This document shows, piece by piece, positions 7,981 to 16,247 of a stretch of DNA of 43,375 bases (positions are counted from its first letter, which is position 1; every line of letters starts with the position of its first letter). Origin of the DNA: Chrysochromulina tobinii (Eukaryota > Haptophyta > Prymnesiales > Chrysochromulinaceae); contig JWZX01002168.1 of NCBI GenBank assembly GCA_001275005.1, forward strand, positions 1 to 43,375. The letters run 5' to 3'. The notes beneath the pieces were generated by a model. It did no database searches. It had not been told where the DNA came from and worked only from the letters and a program-made list of their open reading frames with translations. The position numbers and the translations under genes are program-made.

Positions 7981-8550
7981 TTACTCCGAGCCGCTCTGCG
8001 TGAGCAAGTACTTCAGGTCGGCCTCAACTCGCGGAAGCTCCCGCGCGGTGTATCGGCCGACGGGCTCCCCGGTCTGATCGACCAGGAATAGGGCGTCAAA
8101 GTTCCACTCGACGTCGCCAGGATAAAAGGTCTTGAGCCATCGCCAGACCGCGTCGGCTTGCTCACCATTGACCACCACCTTGGCCATGAGGTGGACATTT
8201 CTGTCCAGCGTCAGAAACTTCGAGACGAAGCATGGTAACTCATGCTCCGGAAGCTCCTGCGCCCCGAATTCGTCGCTCGGATAGAGAACGATTGAAAAGG
8301 TCGCGCCGAGCTGGTGTTTCCACATCTTCAGCTGGTTGTAGACCAGCTCCGTGTCTCCTCATTCGGATGCCACGTTCAGGAGAAGAAATGGCTTTCCTGC
8401 AAGGGAGTCGAATTTTAGCGGCGTGCCATCAAGGCGCGTGCCGCTCAATGCATGGATCGAAGACGTGGCAGGCTCCCTGGTGCACAGAACACGGCGTGCG
8501 CACGCGACGGATGCGGCGAACGCGCTCGTTCGGGCGGCCACCGCGCGCAT
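7981..8550 (-). CDS. Selenocysteine-containing glutathione peroxidase (TGA = Sec at 8361-8359)
   Basis: The frame runs through one in-frame TGA and codes 189 residues from ATG 8550 (MRAVAARTSAFAAS). The context is the GPX active site LLNVASE-U-GDTELVYNQL, so the TGA is read as Sec (residue 64). Downstream come YPSDEFGAQELP and EWNFDALFLVD, which supplies the Trp and Asn of the GPX catalytic tetrad. The enzyme reduces hydroperoxides with thiols (GSH or thioredoxin). The N terminus, Ala/Arg/Ser-rich before HALSGTRLDG, could target mitochondrion or plastid. The usual PCNQFG motif is PSDEFG here, so the tetrad Gln is replaced by Glu. The frame is also open to an ATG at 8757, but that abuts the divergent FkbM ATG, so 8550 is preferred. 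Confidence 0.88.
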
Positions 8551-8757
8551 TTCGGGAGCCCTCTCTTCGTGTATGAATACTGGACCCGAGATGAACCCAC
8601 GAGGGCGCACTTGTGCAAGCCCCGAAGTTGAGTTAGTCGGGAGCTGAACTTGTGGTGTGAACTGCATGCAAAGTTGCTTGCTTGCGGCCATTTTTTCTGA
8701 GCAGGGTGACGACGCGCAACCACTTCCAAGAAAAGATGGCTCTCTGAGCGAGCACAT
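8551..8757. promoter_or_regulatory. Divergent promoter region (GPX / FkbM)
   Basis: This 207-nt segment separates the preferred GPX start from the FkbM ATG. It has no obvious TATA box. It contains a tgcatgcaaagttgcttgc patch near 8664. Confidence 0.35.
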
Positions 8758-10186
8758 ATGCCCGCTCCCTGGCTTCGTGCTGCTCTCCTCCTTGTCGGCG
8801 CTTCACCTTGCGTCGCAGGCAGTAAGCAATACGATGCTGGCTCTAAGCGCTTTGGTTACTGCGACGTCACAGATGAAGCCCGGGGCATCGATTGCACCAA
8901 CGGCATAAAGGTCTGCAACTGTGACAGCTTCAAATCACGCGTCTTCGGGCATTACCAACATCAATCAATGTGCACTGAGATGCCTGCGATGTGCACGGTG
9001 CAACTTTATCAGCTATTCAAAGGAGCAAGGCGACTGCAGCTGGTTCCACAAATGCGATCTGGACAATCTGACCCACGGTTTTGGCTTCACATCCGCAATT
9101 GTCAAGGGCACCAACGAGAGCCACTGGGCAGGAGTCGCGACGCCGCTCATAGTCCCAGTGCATGCTGCCACATTGGTGAATGGTGTCCTCATCGACATCC
9201 CCTCCACTGCCAGCCCGATGCTTCTGGAGATTGGTTCGTCAGACCGCAATACTTTGGACGTGGAGCTGCTTCCACAACTGCCTGACGCGTTTCTACTGAC
9301 GCTTGAGCCGCTCATCGACAAGTACGCACGCGCGCTCACACGCCGCAAGCCGCAAGAGAGTGTTGTGGACACGTTGGAGCCGCTTGGAAAGCATCACGAT
9401 CGAGGGATCATCCTTCCCATCGCAGTGGCGCCTGCACCGCCGGGTGGCGAGCAGCGAACGTTTTACGCAGCAGGTGGGTGCTCGTCGCTTCTCTCCGTGG
9501 CGCATCGGATCGACTTCGGGGAGTGGTGCCGTAAAATCAAGGAGACGCGTGCTGTCTGGACAGTGCCGCTGTCAACTGTGCTAGGCTGGGTGGGCACGCG
9601 TGTGGACTTTCTCAAGATTGACGCTCAGGGGATGGACTTGGCCATCATACAGTCCGCTGGGCCTCTGTTGCACAGGCGAGTGGCACGCTTTCAACTTGAG
9701 GTGGTGTCCGACGACTGTCGCAGCTTGTATGAGAACCAGCCACGATGCAGCGAGGTTGTGAACACCTCACGCATGCTGGGATTCGAACCCATCGGGGACT
9801 TTTCCTGCTGGCCGCCGTTGGGGCGCTCCCACCTGAACCATGCGTGTGAGCTGGAGCTGGTCTTCGCCAACTCTCAGCTTCACGGCAAGCCGCATCCAGA
9901 GTACGTGCTGCCGTACCAGAATGTCGCCTTCAATGGCTGCCGCGAGGCGTATCCGTCTCAACGGCAGGAAGCCCTTCGCCGAAATCCTCCCCCAGGTAAA
10001 GTGGTTGCCGTGAGACACAAGAATGTCGTTATGTTCGTGAGTGACGCATGGCGTGGACTGAGCACTCACAGTCACGGCCGCAGTTATATGTGCCCATGCG
10101 CTTGCATCGAGCCCAGCAAACGCGCAGCCTGGGGATGTATCACCAACAGCGAGCCTGATACCGAGCAGGGTTGCATTCTTTTCTGA
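8758..10186 (+). CDS. Secreted PAN/apple-like domain plus FkbM-family methyltransferase
   Basis: The proposed model is two exons, 8758-8821 and 8928-10186 (440 residues). Exon 1 gives a signal peptide, MPAPWLRAALLLVGASPCVA. The intron 8822-8927 has donor GTAAGC and acceptor GTGACAG and restores frame. Without splicing the frame breaks near 8910-8960; a frameshift or the alternative donor GTTACT (8855) are other options. Exon 2 begins with a Cys-rich PAN-like segment (INQCALRCLRCARCNFISYS). The FkbM methyltransferase part (about 9200-9870) includes LLEIGSSDRNTLD for SAM binding and VDFLKIDAQGMDL, the family's conserved acidic strand. FkbM enzymes O-methylate sugars or small molecules. With a signal peptide, it likely acts on secretory-pathway glycans. 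The Cys-rich tail ends in GCILF. Confidence 0.75.
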
Positions 10187-10502
10187 CACGGCGACGACCC
10201 CAAACGACCCCTTGATGCGCCTGTATGTCAATTTCGATGGTATTGGGCGCGTGAGCGACGGAAATGTACCCGCAATGTACACCTGCTGGCGAATGGAATT
10301 AGTGGCGCCCTCCACGGGCTGTACGAGGGCACGAGGGCGCCCCCATTGGTTGCCTTCTACCGTTCAGACGAGACACCGCGCGCGCACAGAAGCACACAGT
10401 GTCGAATCTTGGCGCCGCACGGCGAGCAGGGCATGTGTTCTGCGAGTGCGCGCCGGGGGAATCCCTGCGTGGTCGATTGTAGATAGATGTAGAGGTCCGG
10501 GG
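10187..10502. other. Intergenic region before the TBC gene
   Basis: The TBC frame is open from 10212, but an ATG only 26 nt after the FkbM stop is an unlikely eukaryotic start. I treat this stretch as 3' UTR of FkbM plus promoter/5' UTR of the TBC gene. No repeat or RNA gene is seen. Confidence 0.5.
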
Positions 10503-13500
10503 ATGCCCTTTTTGTCGAGGTGTGAACTGCGGTGTTCGAACTTGCCGATTGAGAACTCGTCTGATTTTCTGATTGCCGCGACAGCACTACGCGGGGGAGT
10601 CATCTTCGGTTCGTCGCAGAGCGTCGGGGCCATCCGGTTGCTCACGAACGGACGCATGCGCGACGAGATCGAGCGCGAGATCATCATCGAGGAGCTTCGC
10701 TGGCTCGAGGCGCGCGCTTTGGAGTCACGCCTCGTCGCAGTGGTCACGTCCTTCAACTTCGCCATCAGCAGCCGTAAGTTTGGCCTGTCGTTAAACGAGG
10801 CGAACGTAATCCTACGCATCGACGCGGACGGTCTCGCCGCTGAGGATGGCACGCTGCGCGTCGGCGATCGCCTCATCGCCGTCAACACGACGCCCATCAA
10901 CATCGGCGACAGCATCAGCGAGGTCATCTCTGGCCTTGACCAGGTGACCTTTGTCGTCGCGCGGCGTGTAGCGACCGAGCACGGGCTGCAGGCGCGGATG
11001 GCCGCCGCAGTGTCATCATACGCCAGCCCAGCCCAGCAGCTCAAGACACCCGCCGAGCTCGCCAAGGAGATCCAGGCGCAGGCACAGAACCCACCAGACG
11101 CGGGTGCGGAGCGCACGACGTTCGCGCAGGTGCAGAACGTAGTCGGCTCCGCCGTGTCGACCCTTTTCTCGCGCCAGTTCGGCAAAAAGGATGGGCCCGC
11201 GGCCAAGACGGGAGCCGACGGTGGCAACAGCAGCACGCCCACGCTCGCGCCTTCAGACGCGTCCACAATGGAGGACTTTGGCGCCATTGGCATCGACAGC
11301 CTCGACGTGGGGGCACCGCCACCGCCGCCGCCATCCTCTAGAGCGATGACCCCGCCGCCACTCCCGGCGCCGCTCCCGGCGCCGCCACCCTCGCAGCCGC
11401 CCGACCTACAGGCGAGCCTACGGCCGCCGCCGGTGAGTGGATCGAGGTCTGCGAGTGAAAGTGCGACCGCGGCAGCCAGCGCCGCGGCCGCCGCGGCCGC
11501 CGCCGCGGTGAGTAAGAAGCTCGGCACCTACTTCCCCACACGCCGGAAGACGGTCACGGGGGGTGCGCCGGCGCCGTCGGCAGCCGGCCTCGCGACGGGA
11601 CGCGACTCGCCCGATTTGGAAGGAGAGGGGGCGCCCACGACGGCGCTCACGACGGCGCTCACGACGGCGCTCACGGCGGCGCTCACGGCGACGGAGGGCG
11701 AGGGAGGCGGCGGCTCCTCCCCCGAGGGCGCGCCGTCGCGGGCGCCACGTGCCGAAGGAGCTCACGACAGCGCGCCCTCGGCTGCGGGAGGCGCCAGCGA
11801 CGACGCGCCCTCGGCCGTCGAAGGAGCCTCGCCGCTCTCGTGCGAGAGCGGCGAGGACAGTCCCAAATTTGGGAGGCACCGCATCGGCGACGCCGTGCAC
11901 GACTCCGACATCCAGACTGTGCTCGAGACCATCTCCCCGGGCCTCTCGCGATGGAGCCGGGGGCGCGATCGCTGGCTGGCGGCGGACGGGGCGGCGGCGC
12001 CGCCGCCGTCGGTCACCGCGCCCAACACAGCGCAGGCGCCCAACACAGCGCCCGCACCTGCCGTGGAGGGCGGCACCGGCGCTGTGTTGGGCACAGACGC
12101 TGTGTTGGGCGGCACCGGCGACGGGTGCACTTCCGCCCAAGACGGCGCCGGCGCCGGCGTGGCCCTCGCCGCCGCGCGCCCGCCGCGGCAGCTCAGTCGG
12201 CACCGGCGCACCGGAGCGACCAGCGGCGCGCCCACGGCGGCGCGCCCGCCGGCGATGGCCTCGCTGCTGCGCCGGCTGCCCTCGCTCTCGGAGATTGTGG
12301 CGCAGATCAGCCCGGAGCCTCCGCGCCCTGATGAGTTGGACTCCGCGGCCTCGGCAGAGCTCGCGGCGAGGCTTCGCGTTGAGAACTCTCCCGGGCTGCT
12401 CCAGATTCAAATCGTCTCCCTCCACGCCCCGCATGACGCCCCACTCGTGCATGCAAGTGCTCACCACGGCGTCTCTCCCGGTGAGGCGGTGCCAGCTTCG
12501 TCAGGCGCGGCGCCGGCTTCGTCAGGCGCGGTGCCGGCTTCGTCAGGCGCGGCGCCGGCTTCGTCAGGCGCGGCGCCGGCTGCAGCGCCGGCTGCGATGC
12601 CGGCGGCTAGCGTGCTGCTGGGCGTTCGGGTGGAGGCAGTCGGTTTGTGTGAGGTCGGCCTGAGTGTCGACACCTGCAGCGCGGCCGGCACGCCGGACTC
12701 AGCCACTCCCGATGCGGCCTGGTCGTGGCGGTTTGCGCACTGGATGTGGTGGCCCGTGCCGCACACGGTTGCGCCGTCGGCGATCTCGGCGATCCAGCTC
12801 AAGCTCAAGCTCATCTCGCGCGACGAGGCCCCTGGGCGCCGGTCGCCCGAGCTGCTGCAGGCGAGCTACCGTCCCGACCTGCAGGCGAGCTTGAGGCCAG
12901 GTGACTTGGGGAAGAAGGAGGAGGAGGCGGAGGCGGCGCTTGGGGTGGCCGAGCTCGCATTAGCCAAGGTGCTCGCCTCTCCTCACGAGGCGCTCCTCTT
13001 CACACTCCCCGTGCATGCAAGTGCTCACAACGGCGCCTCCCCTCACGAGGCGCTCGCCTTCTCACGCCCCGTCGCCCTCACCCCATCGGGCAATGGCGGT
13101 GTGCCCGTGAACGGCACCGACAGCGCCGCCGTGGGCGCTCACGGCAGCGCCGCGACGAGCCTTCCCGCTGCCGACGGCGCCGTGGTGGGCGTCTCCGCCG
13201 CCGACGGCAGCAGTGTGCCCACACGAGGAGTCGCCCACGACGGCGCCCATGTCGGCGCTCATGATGGCGCCCACCACGGCGCCCACCACGGCGCCTCTCC
13301 CGTGGGCACGCTGCTCGTGCGCGTGACGTGGCGCCCGACGCTCGACGTGCCCGACGCAACGCTCCCGCTCGACGTGTACGGGTTCCAGGTCCCGATGGCG
13401 CACGTGCTCGCCTTCCATCGCGTGCGTGTGTCCACCGGGCGCGATAGCACCATGTGGCTCTCTCAATGGAACGCCCTGATGCGCCGCACCGGCGTCGATG

Positions 13501-15984
13501 GCTCGCTGCCCGCCGAGGCCGCGCAGCTCGCGCGCTCGAAATTCGGCCGTGTGCCCCTCCAGCATCGGCCCCACGCTTGGTTGTGCCTCTCGGGGGCACG
13601 CGACCTGATGCTCGCCTCCGCAGTACCATATCGGGAGCTCGTACGACGCGCCGAGATGGGCGAGGCGCCCATCGACCGCGACGTGAGCAAGCAGCTCGAC
13701 CGCGACCTGCCACTGATGACCTCTGATGACCTCTGATGACCTCTTGATTGCTCCCCTCATCAGGTGAGCAAGCAAATCGAGCGCGACCTGCCACGCACTT
13801 TCCCACAGCATCGAGCCTTCGCATCCCCCACAGGGCTGCGCGAGGCACTGCGGCGTGTGCTCCTCACCTATGCGTCGTACAACGTCTCGGTCGGCTACTG
13901 CCAGTCACTCAACTTTATTGTGGCCATCTTCTTGTTGGTGGCGGATGAGGAGGGCGCGTTTTGGCTCTTGGTGGCCCTCTGTCGGACGGTGGTGGCGGAC
14001 TACCACACACGCGATATGAGCGGTGCGCGGCGCGCGCGAGTCAGGAGGCCTTGCATGCAAGTGCTCACCACGGCGCTCCCCTTCCCCACAGGGCTGCGCA
14101 TCGACACGGCCGCCTTCGTGACGCTGGTACAGGAGAAGCTCCCTTCGCTGCATGCGCACTTTGTCAAGCTCGAGGTGCCTCTCGATCTCTCTGAGTTCCT
14201 TTGAGTTCGTCTGAGTGCGCCTGAGTTCGTCTGAGTGCGTCTGAGTGCGTCTGAGTGCATTGCATACAGGTGCCTCTCGAGATCCTCGCCTCGCTGTGGT
14301 GGCTCATCGCATGCTGATTGCCACCCTCATTGCATGCAGGTGCCTCTCGAGATCCTCGCCTCGCAGTGGTGGCTCTGCCTGTACGCGAACGTGCTGCCCA
14401 CCGCCACGCTGCTGCGCATGTGGGACGTGGTGCTCGCGGGCGGCGGCGTGGACACGCTCGTCGCCTCATCCCTCTCGCTGCTGCGTCGCTTCGAGCCGCG
14501 CCTTAAAGAGACAGAGGTGAGCTGATTGCGACTGCTGATGAGCGTTGATTGCGCCCCTCATCAGGTGGGCGGCGAGTGCCGAAGCACTCGAATCTTGATG
14601 ACGAATGAGTGCGGCTGATGAGCGCTGATTGCGCCCCCTCATCAGGACATTGCGGGTGTGTATGCGGTGCTCGCCGAGGCCACTACCGCCGTCTGGGACC
14701 CCGACGAGCTCATGCTCTCGATGCAGGTGCGCTGATTGCCACTGATTGCCACTGATTGCCACTGATTGCCACTGATTGCCGTGTGGGACCCCGACGAGCT
14801 CATGCTCTCGATGTAGGAGGAGCCCCCGGCACTGATTGCCACTGATTGCCACTGATTGCCACCTACATCGATGCAGGAGGAGCCCCCCGGCACAGATTGC
14901 CACTGATTGCCACTGATTGCCACCTACATCGATGCAGGAGGAGCCCCCGGCACAGATTGCCACTGATTGCCACTGATTGCCACCTACATCGATGCAGGAG
15001 GAGCCCCCGGCACAGCGCCTGGCGATGCACGAGCAGCGCGAGAGCAAGCGCAAGGAGGTGCTCGAGGCGCTCATCCGAGACCTTCCATGCTCTGAAGCGG
15101 ACGTGATGCGACTGCTGCAGGTGCGCTGATTGCCACTGATTGCCACTGATTGCCATGGATTGCCATGGACTGCCACGGATTGCCACTGATTGCCACTGAG
15201 TGCCACTGAGTGCCACTGAACGGACGTGATGCGACTGCTGCAGCTCCATGATGAGGTGCAGCGCCGCCAAGGCTTCGTGCACAAGAGTCATTCGATTGCC
15301 ATTGCTGCCGCCGAGGCCGGGGTGCCCAGCTCGGCGGCCGAGAGCACCTCGCTGTGCGCCATGTGCCTCGATAGATACATAAGTGCAACCGACCTTGCAA
15401 GGCTGCTCCTGCTCGGCAGCCCGATGGCCGGTTTGGGGCTTGCCGCGCCCATCGGGTTCACGCGCTCTCCTGAGCGCTCAATACAGCGCGGCGCGCACCC
15501 GAAGAGGCCGCCGTTACAACGGTCTGGACGAACACGTGTGCTCCCGGAGGATGCGGTCGTGGCGGCCAGGACGAAAGCACTGACCGACGATCTGATCGCC
15601 GCCATGGAGGCGGAGGCCGCAGCGGAGGCCGCAGCGGTGGCGGAGGGGGCAGCGGAGGCGGAGGTGGCAGCGGAGGCGGCGGAGGTGGCGGCGGAGGTGG
15701 CGGCGGAGGCGGAAGTGAAGACGGCCGGTGACGTTGCTGAGGCTGCCAACGGCGATGCGCACTCCGACGGGGCCGCTCGGGACGGCGCCGCTCGGGAACC
15801 CCACTCCGACGGGGCCGAGAGAGCGTACAAGGCGGCGGTGGCTGCGTCGGAGGAGATCTTCCTTGTGCTCGACCCGGAGCATGTGGGCTCAATCTCGGTG
15901 CGCCAGCTGCTCGTCGCCTTCCACCCGCCCTCCGCAGAGCTCCGGCTCGCTATAGAGAGGGCGGGGCTCGAGCTCGTCGAGTGA
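10503..15984 (+). CDS. PDZ / C2-like / TBC-domain Rab GTPase-activating protein, seven exons
   Basis: Exons: 10503-13682, 13764-14022, 14092-14174, 14340-14516, 14646-14726, 14998-15120, 15244-15984. Frames join at every junction (1547 residues). The start is uncertain (ATG 10503 or 10656). An N-terminal PDZ (GLSLNEANVILRIDADGLAA to VTFVVARR) is followed by long Ala/Pro/Ser low complexity, a C2-like strand-rich segment before 13340, and a TBC domain from about 13370. The dual-finger residues are present: IERDLPR (Arg finger, exon 2) and VGYCQSLNF (Gln finger), so it should accelerate GTP hydrolysis by a Rab. Exon 4 has LLRMWDVVLAGG. The last exon has an Ala/Glu-rich tract and a degenerate EF-hand-like LDPEHVGSISVRQLL. 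Five of six introns are repeat-built with exon copies; intron 2 (14023-14091) is ordinary. Confidence 0.85.
11640..11694 (+). repeat. 12-nt coding minisatellite
   Basis: Repeats of gacggcgctcac encode (TALT)n in the low-complexity part of TBC exon 1. Being a multiple of three it preserves frame. Confidence 0.85.
12018..12110. repeat. Paired inverted repeats inside TBC exon 1
   Basis: Two direct copies of gcgcccaacacagcg (12018-12032, 12036-12050) are followed by two copies of the complement cgctgtgttgggc (12080-12092, 12098-12110). The mRNA could fold into a strong two-register hairpin. The frame stays open (Pro/Ala and Gly/Ala/Val residues). Confidence 0.85.
12495..12578 (+). repeat. 21-nt coding minisatellite, four units
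   Basis: Four units of gcttcgtcaggcgcggcgcc plus one base encode (ASSGAAP)4, with one Ala to Val change. The unit length keeps the frame. Confidence 0.9.
12975..13070 (+). repeat. 60-nt in-frame tandem duplication in TBC exon 1
   Basis: A segment starting gcctctcctcacgaggcgct (12975) is repeated at 13035 with a few changes. The two are separated by gcatgcaagtgctcacaacg, itself related to 12450-12475 and to a stretch in intron 2 (14053-14075). The protein shows ASPHEALLFTLPV then ASPHEALAFSRPV. This is the kind of exonic duplication that elsewhere in the gene has become an intron. Confidence 0.75.
13683..13763 (+). repeat. TBC intron 1: exon copy plus decamer repeats
   Basis: This 81-nt intron starts with gtgagcaagcagctcgac and copies the first 31 nt of exon 2 with three changes. 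It then has three TGATGACCTC units and ends gctcccctcatcag before the real gtgagcaagcaaatc. The intron copy reads QLDRDLPL, lacking the Arg finger residue of the exon (QIERDLPR). Confidence 0.93.
14175..14339 (+). repeat. TBC intron 3: nested exon copies
   Basis: The intron begins gtgcctctcgatctctctga, runs through TGAGTNCGTC-type units to an acceptor-like ttgcatacag (14269), then carries a second copy of the exon-4 start (14270-14305, about 34 of 36 nt). That copy is followed by an in-frame TGA and the real acceptor ttgcatgcag (14339). Two duplication rounds are visible. Confidence 0.92.
14517..14645 (+). repeat. TBC intron 4: duplicated acceptor module
   Basis: The donor is gtgagctgattgcg. 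The module gatgagcgttgattgcgccc + ctcatcag occurs at 14538-14564 and again, with one extra C, ending at 14645. The second is used, because the sequence after the first (VGGECRSTR) hits a stop. Confidence 0.88.
14727..14997 (+). repeat. TBC intron 5: multi-copy exon-end duplications
   Basis: The donor is gtgcgctgattgcc. The 271-nt intron has TGATTGCCAC arrays, one 36-nt copy of the preceding exon end (14781-14816; CAG changed to TAG), and three roughly 62-nt units. Each unit starts with gaggagcccccggcac (copy of the exon-6 start) and ends tacatcgatgcag. Any of several AGs could act as acceptor; only the last gives the open frame. Confidence 0.93.
15121..15243 (+). repeat. TBC intron 6: upstream exon end copied to intron 3' end
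   Basis: The intron is an array of TGATTGCCAC/TGAGTGCCAC units. It ends with an exact 23-nt copy of the end of exon 6 (cggacgtgatgcgactgctg + cag). Here the duplicated piece is the upstream exon, opposite to intron 1. Confidence 0.93.
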
Positions 15985-16247
15985 GGCGTAGCACGAAGCA
16001 CGGAGCTGCCGTGCGTGCGGTGGGCGTCGGTGCGATTCTCGTCTGTGTGGCGTGGGAAAGGCTCGGCGTTTGAGGCTACGTTACATGTAGCTCGGATCCT
16101 TTGGCAGGACCTTCTAGACCTTCTCGAACTTCTTTATATTGCAGCGGATTCACAATATGCAGAGAAAATTCGCAGCTTCATTCCCCTTCCAAAAGTGGAA
16201 AAGAAGGTTTTCGCGCGATCGCGATCCATGCGGCCCACGACGCCCTC

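Noticed and set aside
8551-8757. N-terminal extension of GPX to the ATG at 8757
   Set aside because: Its ATG touches the divergent FkbM ATG back to back, leaving no promoter; the added 69 residues show no family similarity.
8906-8960. True frameshift mutation in the FkbM gene
   Set aside because: A 106-nt intron with a GTAAGC donor and CAG acceptor explains the frame change; kept only as an alternative.
10170-10186. CaaX-like end (CILF) of the FkbM protein
   Set aside because: The protein has a signal peptide, so its C terminus would be lumenal or outside; prenylation is unlikely.
10212-10502. N-terminal extension of the TBC frame to 10212
   Set aside because: It would leave 25 nt between the genes; the added residues show no domain.
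14270-14339. Middle copy in TBC intron 3 as a real exon
   Set aside because: It reaches an in-frame TGA after ATCGCATGC and lacks a donor; the later copy continues the TBC domain.
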